A stretch of DNA of 64,000 nt from Clostridium sp. OF09-36 (GCF_003481985.1 NZ_QUMD01000010.1:1-64000), one strand, 5' to 3'; counted from the first letter of the stretch, positions 9,577-20,505 are shown. Notes: generated from the letters alone by a model not told the origin. Program-made: numbers and translations.

Positions 9577-11486
9577 ATGTTATTTGATATTGAAGAGGAA
9601 CTGAAAAAGCTTCCGTCCCAGCCGGGCGTCTACATCATGCACGATGCAAAGGATGAGATCATCTATGTGGGTAAGGCCATCAGCTTAAAGAACCGGGTGC
9701 GCCAGTATTTTCAGAGCAGCCGCGGAAAAACGGCCAAGATCCAGCAGATGGTCTCCCGCATTGCCCGGTTTGAGTACATTGTGACGGATTCGGAGTTAGA
9801 GGCCCTGGTGCTGGAATGCAACCTGATCAAGGAACACCAGCCCCGCTACAATACCATGTTAAAGGATGATAAGGCCTATCCATACATCCGTGTGACGGTG
9901 GGAGAAGATTTTCCGCGGGTGCAGTTTGCGCGGACCATGAAAAAGGACAAGAGCCGGTATTTTGGTCCATACACCAGTGCCGGAGCGGTAAAAGATACGA
10001 TCGATCTGATCCACAAGCTTTATAAGGTGCGCACCTGCAACCGTTTTCTGCCACGTGACATCGGTAAAGACCGGCCCTGCTTAAATTATCACATTAAGCA
10101 GTGCGACGCGCCGTGTCAGGGTTATATCAGCAAAGAGGCATACGCAGAACATATCCGGCAGGTGCTGGAGTTCTTAAACGGACATTATGACAATCTCTTA
10201 AAGCAGCTGGAGCATCAGATGATGGATGCAGCTGAAAAGATGGAATACGAAAAGGCGGCGGAATACCGGGATCTCTTGGCCAGTGTCAAAAAGGTAGCCC
10301 AGAAGCAGAAGATTACCAGCAGCAGTATGGAGGACCGCGATATCATCGCGCTGGCGATGAATGACACAGACGCAGTGGTGCAGGTCTTCTTTGTGCGGGA
10401 AGGCAAGCTGATCGGGCGGGAGCATTTTGGCATCCGTATTGGTGCTGAAAAGGAAAGCAGCCAGATCCTGACCAGCTTTGTGAAGCAGTTTTATGCCGGA
10501 ACCCCGTTTTGCCAAAAGAACTGTGGGTGCAGCAGGAGCTGGAGGACACGGAGGTGATCGGGCAGTGGCTCAGCACCAGAAAAGGACAGAAGGTCCGCAT
10601 TGTGGTGCCGAAAAAGGGAGAAAAGGAGCGGCTGGTCGAGCTGGCCCGGAAAAATGCTTCCATGGTGCTGCGGCAGGATTTTGAGCGGAACCAGAGGGAG
10701 GAGATGCGCACTACGGGAGCTATGAACGAGGTGGCTTCCTGGCTTGGTCTTTCCGGGGTGCGCCGGATGGAGGCATTCGATATCTCCAATATTTCTGGAT
10801 ATGAATCGGTTGGTTCCATGGTCGTCTATGAGGACGGCAAGCCCAAGCGCAGCGATTACCGCAAATTCCGCATTAAGACTGTTATCGGGCCAAACGATTA
10901 CGCTTCCATGCGTGAGGTGCTGATGCGGCGCTTTACCCACGGTCTGGAGGAATTATCCCAGCTGAAGGAACGCGGTGTGGAGAAGCAGTTCGGAAGCTTT
11001 ACCCGCTTCCCAGACCTTCTGATGATGGATGGCGGCCGGGGACAGGTCAATATTGCGGAGGAGGTGCTTTCGGAGCTTGGACTTTCCATTCCGGTCTGTG
11101 GCATGGTAAAGGATGACAATCACCGCACCCGCGGACTCTATTACCAGAATGTGGAGATTCCCATTGACCGGCATTCGGAAGGCTTCCGGCTTATTACCCG
11201 TATCCAGGATGAGGCACACCGCTTTGCAATCGAGTATCACCGCAGCCTGCGCAGCAAGAGCCAGGTACGCTCGATCTTAGATGATATTCCGGGAATCGGC
11301 GATACCAGACGCAAGGCGCTGATGAAGCATTTCCAGTCCATCGAGGCGGTGCAGGCCGCCAGTGAGGAAGAACTTGCCCAGGTGCCTGGCATGAACCGTG
11401 CTGCGGCAGAGAGTGTTTACCGTTTTTTCCGGAAAAAGAAGGAGGATGTGCCGGTGGAGGTCGTAGAGGAAACCGGAAACGTGTAA
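9577..11486 (+). CDS. uvrC: Excinuclease ABC subunit UvrC, frameshifted
   Basis: UvrC makes both incisions in UvrABC nucleotide excision repair. The N-terminal GIY-YIG nuclease is visible (PGVYIMHDAKDEIIYVGKA), as are the UVR helices (EKMEYEKAAEYRDLL), the RNase H-like nuclease (AFDISNISGYESVGSMVVYE and LLMMDGGRGQVN) and the C-terminal helix-hairpin-helix (DDIPGIGDTRRKALMKHF). The frame breaks at 10507-10512: CCGTTTTGCCA would read as PF-LPKELWVQQELE if one T were restored. The corrected length is 636 residues, near normal. The frameshift falls in the linker before the RNase H domain; as written, the C-terminal half would be lost. Confidence 0.94.
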
Positions 11487-11611
11487 AACAGTAACGCTGT
11501 AGTTTTACTGCATAAACACCGGACTTGGACGGTAATGACAAGTTGCGGAAAATATGATATGATAAAACTATTCTGAAAACAGGTATAAAAAAGATAAAGG
11601 AGCGGGGCAAT

Positions 11612-12534
11612 ATGTACGGTGTAACGATTACAGAACTGATCGATAAAATGAAAATGAGAAATGTACTTCCGGATATTGATACAGACAAGGTGGTTTTAAG
11701 CCATCCGGATGTAAACCGTCCGGCACTGCAGCTGACCGGCTTTTTCGACCATTTTGACCGGGAGCGTGTCCAGATCATCGGATATGTGGAGCAGGCTTAT
11801 ATCAATACCCTCCCGAGGGAAGTGCGGGTGGAGCGTTACGACAAGCTCTTATCAAGTGAGATCCCGTGCGTGGTATACAGCCGTGGGCAGGAACCGGATG
11901 AAGACATGCAGGATCTTTGCCTGCATTACCAGGTGCCGCTCATGGTATCGGATAAGAGCACTTCCGATCTTATGGCAGAGGTGATCCGCTGGCTGAAGGT
12001 AAAGCTGGCTCCGTGCATCAGCATTCATGGTGTTTTGGTTGATGTATTTGGTGAAGGTGTCCTGATCATGGGCGAGAGTGGCATCGGTAAGAGTGAGGCG
12101 GCTCTGGAGCTGATCAAGCGCGGCCACCGTCTGGTATCTGACGATGTGGTGGAGATCCGCAAGGTCAGCGACGCGACCCTGGTAGGAAGTGCGCCGGATA
12201 TCACCAAGCATTTCATCGAGCTTCGTGGTATCGGCATCATCGATGTTAAATCCCTGTACGGTGTTGAAAGCGTCAAGGATACCCAGAATATCGACATGGT
12301 CATCAAGCTGGAGGACTGGGATAAGGACAAAGAGTACGACCGGCTGGGACTGGAGGACCGCTATACGGAATTCTTAGGCAACCAGGTAGTGTGCCATAAT
12401 ATTCCAATCCGTCCGGGCAGAAACCTGGCGATCATCGTTGAGTCCGCTGCGGTCAATTACCGTCAGAAGAAGATGGGCTACAACGCAGCCAGGAGCTTTA
12501 CAACCGTGTACAGGCAAATCTGGGTAACAAGTAG
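11612..12534 (+). CDS. hprK: HPr kinase/phosphorylase HprK, C-terminal frameshift
   Basis: HprK phosphorylates HPr and Crh on Ser46 in response to glycolytic intermediates, feeding CcpA-dependent catabolite control. The Walker A loop GESGIGKSEAALELI (about residues 152-166), VSDDVVEIR and the signature LRGIGIIDVKSLYG are present. The C-terminal region carries CHNIPIRPGRNLAIIVESAA. Near 12489 the frame slips: restoring one C (GCAGCC-AGG) gives YNAAQELYNRVQANLGNK and a stop at 12532-12534, the usual ending. Without it translation runs on to 12592 with unrelated residues. It sits at the head of murB-rapZ-whiA-crh-like. The ATG follows AAAGGAG. Confidence 0.95.
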
Positions 12535-12633
12535 AAAGAAAAGCATCTATGCGGGCTGCCGGGGACGCTTGCGAAAACAGCAGCCCTTGTGAGTATGAAA
12601 AGTGATCAAAAAAATAAAGGCAGAAGGAACAAC

Positions 12634-13542
12634 ATGAAACAGGCAGCAGAAAGACTGAAACAGGCGGTGACAGCGGGCACATGTTTAACAGATGAGCCCA
12701 TGAGCCGCCATACTACCTTCCGCACCGGCGGACCGGCAGATATTTACATCGAACCGGCCAGCGCGGAAGAATTAAAGCAGGTGCTTGCCATCTGTAAGGA
12801 GGAACAGCTTCCATATTCTATTCTCGGAAACGGCAGCAATTTGCTGGTGGGAGATCTGGGATACCGCGGCGTACTGGTCTCCTTTGGAAAACCATTTGGC
12901 CAGGTTACAGTGGAAGAAAATTTCGTGCGGGCAGGTGCAGGTGCGCTGCTCTCTTATGTGGCAAGACAGGCCCTGTCTGCTTCCCTGACCGGCTTTGAAT
13001 TTGCAGCCGGGATTCCGGGAACCATCGGTGGTGCCGTGGTCATGAACGCAGGTGCCTACGGCGGAGAACTCTGCCAGGTTTTAAAAGAGGTGACCGTTCT
13101 GACACCGGAGGGAGACGTTTTAACGCTTCCGGCAGAAAAACTGGAGCTGGGTTACCGGACCAGCTGCATCCAGAAAAAGGGTTACATTGTGCTGGAGGCA
13201 GTGCTTGCGCTGCAGCAGGGCAGCCCGGATGAGATCTGTGCCGTGATGGATGACCTAGCGGCGAAGCGCCGGGAAAAGCAGCCTTTGGAATATCCGAGTG
13301 CGGGGAGTACCTTTAAGCGCCCGGAGGGACATTTTGCAGGAAAGCTGATCCAGGACGCAGGGCTTCGCGGATTTACGGTGGGCGGTGCCCAGGTGTCAGA
13401 AAAGCACTGCGGTTTTGTTATTAACCGGGATCATGCCACATCTGCGGATATCCTTTCTCTCTGCAGACAGGTGCAGGAGAAGGTAAAGGAGCAGTTTGGT
13501 GTGGAGCTGGAGCTGGAAGTGAAGCTGCTGGGAGAATTTTAA
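12634..13542 (+). CDS. murB: UDP-N-acetylenolpyruvoylglucosamine reductase MurB
   Basis: MurB is the FAD-dependent reductase that completes UDP-MurNAc in the peptidoglycan pathway. The start MKQAAERLKQ is chosen because AGAAGGA lies 6 nt upstream; the in-frame Met at 12589 is too early. FAD-binding motifs HTTFRTGGPAD and ILGNGSNLLVGD are clear, as are GFEFAAGIPGTIGGAVVMNAGAYG and the catalytic-loop segment YPSAGSTFKRPEG (Ser proton donor). The C-terminus has VSEKHCGFVIN. The length of 302 residues fits type II MurB. rapZ starts 12 nt later. Confidence 0.95.
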   Translation: MKQAAERLKQAVTAGTCLTDEPMSRHTTFRTGGPADIYIEPASAEELKQVLAICKEEQLPYSILGNGSNLLVGDLGYRGVLVSFGKPFGQVTVEENFVRAGAGALLSYVARQALSASLTGFEFAAGIPGTIGGAVVMNAGAYGGELCQVLKEVTVLTPEGDVLTLPAEKLELGYRTSCIQKKGYIVLEAVLALQQGSPDEICAVMDDLAAKRREKQPLEYPSAGSTFKRPEGHFAGKLIQDAGLRGFTVGGAQVSEKHCGFVINRDHATSADILSLCRQVQEKVKEQFGVELELEVKLLGEF

Positions 13543-13554
13543 AGGAGAGTACAG

Positions 13555-14411
13555 ATGAGACTGGTAATCGTGACGGGAATGTCGGGAGCCGGAAAAACAT
13601 CGGCTTTAAAAATGCTGGAGGATCTAGGCTTTTATTGTGTAGATAATCTGCCGATCCCCTGATGGAAGCGTTTGTGGAGCTTGTCATGCAAAAACCTGCA
13701 GCCCATGAGCGAGTGGCGCTTGGCATCGATATCCGTAGCGGCGAAGAGCTGCCGCAGCTGGAGCAGGTTCTGGAAAACTGGAAACAGCAGCAGGTCCCGT
13801 ATGAAATCCTGTTTCTGGACAGCAGCGATACCACACTGGTGAAGCGCTATAAAGAAACGAGAAGATCGCATCCGCTTGCCGGAAAGGGCCGGGTCGACAG
13901 TGGCATCTGCCTGGAACGGGAAAAGCTTGGCTTTATCAAGCGTCAGGCCGATGTGATCCTGGATACGAGCAGTCTTCTGACCCGGGAGCTGCGCAAGGAG
14001 CTCGAAAAGATCTTTGTGCAGGATCATCGGTACCAGAATCTGTTTATCACGGTCTTGTCATTTGGGTTTAAGTATGGGATCCCGAATGATGCGGATCTGG
14101 TTTTTGACGTGCGCTTTCTTCCGAATCCGTATTATGTGGAAGCACTGCGCAGCCACACCGGCCAGGAGGCAGAGGTGCAGGCTTATGTGCGTCAGGGTGG
14201 TACGGCAGACCGTTTCCTTTCCATGCTCTATGAAATGCTGGATTTTCTGATTCCCAATTATGTGCAGGAGGGGAAAAACCAGCTTGTTGTTGCCATTGGC
14301 TGTACCGGTGGAAAGCATCGTTCCGTTACGGTTGCGAACGCCCTGTACCAGCATCTGAGCGGCTTTGAGGAATACGGACTGAAGATTGAACACCGGGACA
14401 TTGAAAAGTAG
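13555..14411 (+). CDS. rapZ: RapZ-family nucleotide-binding protein (YvcJ), frameshifted
   Basis: RapZ/YvcJ proteins bind nucleotides through an N-terminal P-loop. In E. coli RapZ acts in GlcN6P sRNA control; in Bacillus YvcJ has a different role. Start ATG 13555 follows AAAGGAGAG and gives MRLVIVTGMSGAGKTSALKML (P-loop about residues 8-15). The frame breaks in the C run at 13656-13659: adding one C restores DNLPIPLMEAFVEL. The C-terminal domain has the family signature AIGCTGGKHRSVTVAN. The corrected length is about 285 residues. In B. subtilis a yvcK gene lies between yvcJ and whiA; here rapZ and whiA are only 12 nt apart. Confidence 0.93.
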
Positions 14412-14423
14412 CAGGAGTAAATT

Positions 14424-15378
14424 ATGTCATTTTCTTCAAAAGTGAAGGAAGAGCTTTCCAGACAGTTGTCACCGGCCAGACATTGCCAGATCGCGGAGAT
14501 CGCCGCGATCTTAAGTCTCTGTGGCCGCATCCAGATCTCGGAGAATAACCGTTACCGGGTAAAGATTCATACGGAAAATGTGGCAGTTGCAAGAAAGTAC
14601 TTTACATTATTGAAAAAAACATTTAATATAAGAATTGATGTCTCCATACGGCAGGGCATCGGAAACCACAAAAACAGGACCTGCACCGTGGCAGTGACTC
14701 ACCATGAGGATGCCATGCGGGTGCTTCAGGCAGTCAAGCTGATCGACATACGGGGAGATTGAGGAAAACCTGTCTCTGGCCCAGAATGTGGTTCTTATGC
14801 AGAGCTGCTGCAAACGCGCGTTTATACGGGGAGCGTTTCTGGCAGCAGGTTCCATCAGCGATCCAGAAAAATTTTACCATTTTGAGATTGCCTGTGCGAC
14901 TGAAGCAAAGGCAAAGCAGATCCAGGGTCTTATCTTTTCCATGGGAATCGAAGCTAAGATCGTGCAGCGGAAAAAATATTTCGTGGTCTATATCAAAGAG
15001 GGCAGCCAGATCGTTGACATCCTGAATGTTATGGAAGCACCAGTTGCGCTTATGGAGCTGGAGAACATCCGCATTCTCAAGGAGATGCGCGGAAGTGTGA
15101 ACCGGCAGGTAAACTGTGAGACAGCCAATATCAATAAAACGGTATCGGCGGCAGTCAAGCAGATGGAAGATATCATTTACATCAGGGACACGGCAGGGCT
15201 TAACAGTCTGCCGGAAACCTTAAGGGAAATCGCAGAGTTAAGGCTGGCCAGACCGGAGGCTACATTAAAAGAGCTGGGAGAGGCTCTGGACCCACCGGTC
15301 GGTAAATCAGGTGTGAACCATCGTCTCAGAAAACTGGGAAACATGGCAGAAGTTCTAAGACAGGAACGGCCAGAGTAA
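14424..15378 (+). CDS. whiA: Sporulation/division regulator WhiA, frameshifted
   Basis: WhiA combines an N-terminal LAGLIDADG-like fold without nuclease activity and a C-terminal helix-turn-helix. It affects division and sporulation in Gram-positives. The N-terminal half starts MSFSSKVKEELSRQ. The frame changes at 14751-14757, and the second half continues EIEENLSLAQNVVLMQSCCK and RGAFLAAGSISDPEK. The frame offset means two bases are missing (or one is extra); loss of one GA unit from CGGGGAGAGATT fits. The C-terminal HTH shows RLARPEATLKELGEAL and VGKSGVNHRLRKL. The corrected length is about 318 residues. Confidence 0.94.
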
Positions 15379-15461
15379 AGTTCACAGTATTGCGGCCGGA
15401 CACAGGGGCATAACAAAAAACGAAAGAAGTTTGATTGTGTCCGAAAACGAGGAGGATAATT

Positions 15462-15719
15462 ATGTTAAAGAAAACGATCACCATTGGACTTTCATCCGGA
15501 CTTGAGGCAAGACCAGTTGCAATGCTGGTACAGATTGCGAGCCAGTTTGACAGTCAGATCTATGTAGAGAATAATAATGCCCGTGTGAACGCAAAGAGCA
15601 TTATGGGGATGATGACACTTGGCATGGGTGCTGGTGAGGAGATTACCGTTTCTGCTGACGGAGAAGACGAAAAAGAAGCACTTGATAACATTGAAAAGTA
15701 CTTAAAGGGCGAAAAATAA
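15462..15719 (+). CDS. Crh-like HPr-family protein with Glu15
   Basis: The protein has 85 residues; the ATG lies 7 nt after GAGGAGG, so the in-frame Met at 15435 is rejected. It has the HPr fold: SSGLEARPVAMLV, then VNAKSIMGMMTLG. The histidine that accepts phosphate from PEP (His15) is replaced by Glu, while Ser46, the HprK target, is kept in NAKSIMG. B. subtilis Crh likewise lacks His15 (Gln15) and also lies just downstream of whiA. I therefore infer a regulatory Crh-type protein rather than a PTS carrier. It could act as a CcpA corepressor when Ser-phosphorylated by the nearby HprK. Confidence 0.88.
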   Translation: MLKKTITIGLSSGLEARPVAMLVQIASQFDSQIYVENNNARVNAKSIMGMMTLGMGAGEEITVSADGEDEKEALDNIEKYLKGEK

Positions 15720-15904
15720 GATCCTTTCGATCGTTTCCCCAAGAGATAATTGATACAAAGATGCGAAAATGGCAGGGTGGAAATGAAATCATTTCCGCCC
15801 TGTTTTTCGATATACCATGCCTGCGCGAAAAGATGTGGGTATGGACCGAAAGGACAGTTCAGCATATTTCACATAATAAAACAGTTACAAAAAAGGAGGA
15901 AAAC

Positions 15905-18900
15905 GTGGCATTTACACATTTACACGTCCATACAGAATACAGTCTTCTGGATGGATCCTGTAAGATCAAAGAGCTGGCGGCGCGGGCAAAGGAGCTTGGC
16001 ATGGACAGCATGGCCATCACGGACCATGGCGTTATGTACGGCGTCATCGATTTTTACCGCGCGGCAAGGGAAGTGGGAATCAAGCCGATCATCGGCTGCG
16101 AGGTGTATGTGGCACCGGGCTCCCGCTTTGACCGGGAGAATACAAATGGCGAGGACCGCTATTACCATCTGGTCCTTCTTGCGGAGAACGATACCGGCTA
16201 CCACAACCTGATGAAGATCGTCTCCAAAGGATTTGTGGATGGCTTTTATTATAAACCGCGTGTGGATTACGAGGTGCTGGAGACGTACCATGAGGGTGTT
16301 ATTGCGTTAAGCGCCTGTCTGGCGGGCGAGGTCCAGCGTTATCTGGCCCACGGCATGTATGAGGAGGCCTGCCGTTCTGCAAGACATTATGAGGAAATTT
16401 TCGGAAAAGGAAATTTCTTTCTGGAGCTGCAGGACCACGGGATCCCCACGCAGAAGACCGTAAACCAGGGGCTTATGCGCATGAGCCGCGAACTTTCCAT
16501 GGACCTGGTGGCAACCAACGATATCCACTATATCCTGGCAGAGGATGCGGCAGCACACGATATTCTTTTGTGCATCCAGACTGGAAAAAAGGTGTCTGAT
16601 GAGAACCGCATGCGTTACGAGGGCGGCCAGTATTATGTAAAATCGGAGGAAGAGATGCGGGCGCTGTTCCCGTATGCGCAGGAGGCCATCGATAACACCC
16701 ATAAGATCGCTGAGCGATGCAACGTAGAGATTGAATTTGGTGTGACAAAGCTGCCAAAATATGAGGTGCCGGAGGGCTATGATTCCTGGAGCTACTTAAA
16801 CAAGCTGTGCCAGGACGGTATGGCAAAGCGTTACCCGGATGATGACGGGACCCTGCAGAAACGTCTTTCCTATGAGCTTGGCGTTATCCACAACATGGGC
16901 TATGTCGATTATTTCCTGATCGTATGGGACTTCATTCACTTTGCACGGTCCCATGATATCATGGTAGGACCCGGACGAGGGTCTGCGGCGGGCAGTATTG
17001 TTTCCTACTGTCTGGAGATTACCAATATCGATCCGGTGCGCTATGATCTCCTGTTTGAGCGTTTCTTAAACCCGGAGCGCGTGTCCATGCCGGATATCGA
17101 TATCGATTTCTGTTTTGAACGGCGTCAGGAAGTCATTGACTATGTTGTGGAAAAATACGGCAAAGACCAGGTGGTGCAGATCGTAACCTTTGGTACCCTG
17201 GCAGCAAAGGGTGTTGTGAGGGATGTGGGACGTGTCCTGGACCTTCCTTACGCACGTTGTGATGCCATTGCCAAGATGATCCCGGGTGATCTTGGCATGA
17301 CGCTTGACAAGGCGTTAAAACAGAGCCCGGACCTGCGGGAAGCATACCAGAATGATGATGAGGTACACTATCTCATTGACATGGCAAAGCGTCTGGAGGG
17401 ACTTCCGAGACACACCTCCATGCATGCGGCTGGTGTCGTGATCGGCCAGCGTGCGATGGATGAATTTGTACCGCTTTCCCGTGCGTCCGACGGAACCATC
17501 ACCACGCAGTTTACGATGACAACCCTGGAAGAGCTGGGGCTGTTAAAAATGGATTTCCTGGGTCTTCGTACCCTGACTGTCATTCAGAATGCGGTCCGCC
17601 AGGCGGAGGAAAACTACGGCGTCCATCTGGAGATGGAAAAGATCGATTACAACGATAAACAGGTCCTGGCTTCCATTGGCACCGGAAAGTGCGATGGCAT
17701 CTTTCAGCTGGAAAGTTCTGGAATGAAGAGCTTCATGAAGGAGCTGCGCCCGGAAAACCTGGAGGACATTATCGCAGGCATTTCCCTGTACCGTCCGGGC
17801 CCGATGGACTTTATCCCGCGCTATTTAAAAGGAAAGAACGACAAAGATTCCATCACCTATGAATGCCCGCAGCTGGAGCACATTCTGGGACCGACGTATG
17901 GGTGTATTGTGTACCAGGAGCAGGTTATGCAGATCGTACGTGACCTGGCTGGCTATACCATGGGCCGTAGCGACCTGGTGCGCCGTGCCATGTCCAAGAA
18001 GAAGACTGCAGTCATGGAAAAAGAACGCCAGAACTTTGTGTACGGCAACCCGGAGGAAAATGTAAAGGGCTGTATCGCAAACGGTATCGATGAGAAAACC
18101 GCGAACCATATTTACGATGAGATGATCGATTTCGCAAAATACGCCTTTAATAAGTCACACGCCGCCTGCTACGCAGTGGTGGCGTATCAGACCGCGTATC
18201 TGAAATATTATTATCCGAAGGAGTTTTTTGCGGCACTGATGACATCGGTCATGGATAATGTCACGAAGGTTTCTGAGTACATCCTGACCTGCCGCCAGCT
18301 TGGTATCCGCATCCTGCCTCCGGATATCAATGAGGGGCAGAGTGGTTTCTCGGTTTCCGGCGATGCCATCCGCTATGGCCTGTCGGCGATTAAGAGCGTC
18401 GGCCGCAATGTGGTGGATGAGATCATAAAAGAACGCAAAAACAACGGACTTTTTACCTCCATCGACGATTTCGTGGAGCGCATGGGCGGACGAGAGGTCA
18501 ACAAGCGGACCCTGGAGAACTTCATCAAGTCCGGAGCCATGGATTCGCTGCCTGGTAACCGCAGGCAGAAAACCATGATCGCGCCGGAGCTTCTGGACCA
18601 GAAAACCAAAGACCGTAAAAATGTACTGGAGGGTCAGCTCAGTCTTTTCGATTTTGCGGCAGAGGAAGAAAAGCAGCAGTACCAGATCACCATGCCGGAT
18701 GTGCCGGAATTCCCAAAAGAAGAGCTTCTCGCATTTGAGAAGGAAATCCTTGGCATTTACATCAGCGGCCATCCGATGGATGAATATCTGGAAACCTGGA
18801 AAAATAGTATTACCGCGAAGACGACCGATTTTATGGTCGACGAAGAGAGTGGAAGAGCCGTTGTGGAAGATGGTGTCCGCGTAACCATTGGCGGCATGAT

Positions 18901-19372
18901 CACGGCAAAAACGGTGAAGCTTACCAAGAATGGCCAGCAGATGGCCTTTGTGACTGTCGAAGATATGGTTGGTTCAGTGGAGGTTATTGTCTTCCCGCGT
19001 GATTACGAGAGCAAGCGCAATATGCTGAATGAAGATGCAAAGGTCTTTATCAGCGGAAGAACCTCCATCGGGGATGATCCGGTGGGCCGGCTGATCTGTG
19101 AGCAGGTGATTCCGTTTGACCAGGTGCCAAAGGATCTGTGGCTGAAATTTACGGACAAAGCCCAGTATGATGCGCTGTGGCCTTCCGTCAGCGCAGTCCT
19201 GCGCGGCTCTGACGGAAACGATACGGTGATCATTTACCTGGAAAAAGAGCGGGCAAAAAAGATCCTTCCGGCCAACTGGCATGTGGCAGCATCGGAGACA
19301 GTTCTTTCTGAGCTCATGAAAATTATTGGTGAAAAGAATGTCAAAGTTGTGGAAAAGGGATTGAAAAGATAG
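15905..19372 (+). CDS. dnaE: DNA polymerase III alpha subunit DnaE
   Basis: The protein has 1155 residues. Translation starts at GTG 15905, 5 nt after AAGGAGG, giving AFTHLHVHTEYSLLDGS, the standard start of the PHP domain; longer in-frame starts upstream are rejected. The polymerase core shows VGPGRGSAAGSIVSYCL (about residue 355) and the catalytic acidic cluster MPDIDIDF (about residue 393). QLESSGMKSFMKELRP, SLYRPGPMDFIP and FNKSHAACYAVVAYQTAYLK follow. Tandem helix-hairpin-helix and a C-terminal OB fold (GMITAKTVKLTKNGQQMAF) complete it. The architecture is DnaE rather than PolC (no embedded exonuclease). The frame is intact over 3.4 kb. Confidence 0.96.
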   Translation: MAFTHLHVHTEYSLLDGSCKIKELAARAKELGMDSMAITDHGVMYGVIDFYRAAREVGIKPIIGCEVYVAPGSRFDRENTNGEDRYYHLVLLAENDTGYHNLMKIVSKGFVDGFYYKPRVDYEVLETYHEGVIALSACLAGEVQRYLAHGMYEEACRSARHYEEIFGKGNFFLELQDHGIPTQKTVNQGLMRMSRELSMDLVATNDIHYILAEDAAAHDILLCIQTGKKVSDENRMRYEGGQYYVKSEEEMRALFPYAQEAIDNTHKIAERCNVEIEFGVTKLPKYEVPEGYDSWSYLNKLCQDGMAKRYPDDDGTLQKRLSYELGVIHNMGYVDYFLIVWDFIHFARSHDIMVGPGRGSAAGSIVSYCLEITNIDPVRYDLLFERFLNPERVSMPDIDIDFCFERRQEVIDYVVEKYGKDQVVQIVTFGTLAAKGVVRDVGRVLDLPYARCDAIAKMIPGDLGMTLDKALKQSPDLREAYQNDDEVHYLIDMAKRLEGLPRHTSMHAAGVVIGQRAMDEFVPLSRASDGTITTQFTMTTLEELGLLKMDFLGLRTLTVIQNAVRQAEENYGVHLEMEKIDYNDKQVLASIGTGKCDGIFQLESSGMKSFMKELRPENLEDIIAGISLYRPGPMDFIPRYLKGKNDKDSITYECPQLEHILGPTYGCIVYQEQVMQIVRDLAGYTMGRSDLVRRAMSKKKTAVMEKERQNFVYGNPEENVKGCIANGIDEKTANHIYDEMIDFAKYAFNKSHAACYAVVAYQTAYLKYYYPKEFFAALMTSVMDNVTKVSEYILTCRQLGIRILPPDINEGQSGFSVSGDAIRYGLSAIKSVGRNVVDEIIKERKNNGLFTSIDDFVERMGGREVNKRTLENFIKSGAMDSLPGNRRQKTMIAPELLDQKTKDRKNVLEGQLSLFDFAAEEEKQQYQITMPDVPEFPKEELLAFEKEILGIYISGHPMDEYLETWKNSITAKTTDFMVDEESGRAVVEDGVRVTIGGMITAKTVKLTKNGQQMAFVTVEDMVGSVEVIVFPRDYESKRNMLNEDAKVFISGRTSIGDDPVGRLICEQVIPFDQVPKDLWLKFTDKAQYDALWPSVSAVLRGSDGNDTVIIYLEKERAKKILPANWHVAASETVLSELMKIIGEKNVKVVEKGLKR

Positions 19373-19514
19373 GGAAAATGATTTAGAATACACTTTGTAT
19401 GAAAAAAAGTGCATTTGGATTAAAATAGAAAAATCGGAATGGAGAGGTTCTGCTGCCTGGCAAAACAAAAAGGGCAGCAGTGCTAAAACTGAAGGGTAAC
19501 AGGAGGAGACAACT

Positions 19515-20489
19515 ATGGCAAAGCAAGTAAAGACAATCGGTGTCCTGACAAGCGGAGGTGATGCTCCGGGCATGAACGCAGCCATTCGTGCGGTGGTTCG
19601 TACTGCGATCAGCAAAGGCATGAAGGTAAAGGGCATCATGCGAGGTTACGCAGGACTTTTGCAGGAAGAAATCGTAGACATGAGCAGTACCGATGTGTCC
19701 AATATCATTTTCCGTGGCGGTACTATCCTGTATACAGCAAGATGTATGGAGTTCGTAACTCCGGAAGGCCAGCAGGCCGGAGCAGAGATCTGCCGCAAGC
19801 ATGGCATTGACGGAATCGTAGTCATCGGTGGTGACGGTTCCTTCCGCGGAGCCGGAAAGCTGGCAGCACTCGGAGTAAACACCATCGGTGTTCCGGGTAC
19901 CATCGATTTAGATATTGCCTGCACGGACTACACCATTGGTTTCGATACCGCAGTCAACACCGCGATGGAGGCAATCGATAAAGTGCGCGATACCTCAACT
20001 TCCCATGAGCGCTGCAGTATCATTGAGGTAATGGGACGTAATGCCGGCTACATCGCATTGTGGTGCGGCATCGCAAACGGCGCAGAGGACATTTTGCTGC
20101 CGGAGCGTTACGACGGCAACGAACAGGCCCTCATCGACCGCATCATCGAGAATCGCAAGCGCGGTAAAAAGCATAACATCATCATCAATGCAGAGGGCAT
20201 CGGACATTCCACTTCCATGGCACGCCGCATTGAGGCAGCTACCGGCATCGAGACCCGTGCAACCATTCTGGGTCACATGCAGCGTGGCGGCACCCCGACC
20301 TGTAAGGACCGTGTCTATGCGTCTATTATGGGTGCAAGGGCAGCAGAGCTTCTGTGCGAAGGAAAGAGCAACCGCCTGGTTGCTTACAAGCATGGCGAGT
20401 TCGTAGATTTCGATATTCAGGAAGCACTCCAGATGAAGAAAGACATCTCCGAGGAGCAGTTCGAGATCGCGAAGATGCTGGCTAAATAA
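19515..20489 (+). CDS. pfkA: ATP-dependent 6-phosphofructokinase
   Basis: This 324-residue enzyme is a group A phosphofructokinase that converts fructose 6-phosphate to fructose 1,6-bisphosphate. Motifs: LTSGGDAPGMNAAIRA, GGDGSFRGAGKLA, PGTIDLDIACTDYTIGFDTA, and IEVMGRNAGYIAL. Gly at the GGDGS and PGTID positions, rather than Asp/Lys, indicates ATP and not pyrophosphate as donor. The catalytic TIDxD aspartates are kept, with Leu in place of the usual Asn between them. AGGAGGAG precedes the ATG. It ends at a G/C-rich hairpin (20506-20531). Its product is among the signals sensed by HprK, encoded 8 kb upstream. Confidence 0.96.
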   Translation: MAKQVKTIGVLTSGGDAPGMNAAIRAVVRTAISKGMKVKGIMRGYAGLLQEEIVDMSSTDVSNIIFRGGTILYTARCMEFVTPEGQQAGAEICRKHGIDGIVVIGGDGSFRGAGKLAALGVNTIGVPGTIDLDIACTDYTIGFDTAVNTAMEAIDKVRDTSTSHERCSIIEVMGRNAGYIALWCGIANGAEDILLPERYDGNEQALIDRIIENRKRGKKHNIIINAEGIGHSTSMARRIEAATGIETRATILGHMQRGGTPTCKDRVYASIMGARAAELLCEGKSNRLVAYKHGEFVDFDIQEALQMKKDISEEQFEIAKMLAK

Positions 20490-20505
20490 GAATATGAAAT
20501 TGATC

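Noticed and set aside
18155..18772. Reverse-strand frame (205 codons) opposite dnaE
   Set aside because: It mirrors codon bias of the conserved polymerase gene and has no start signals.
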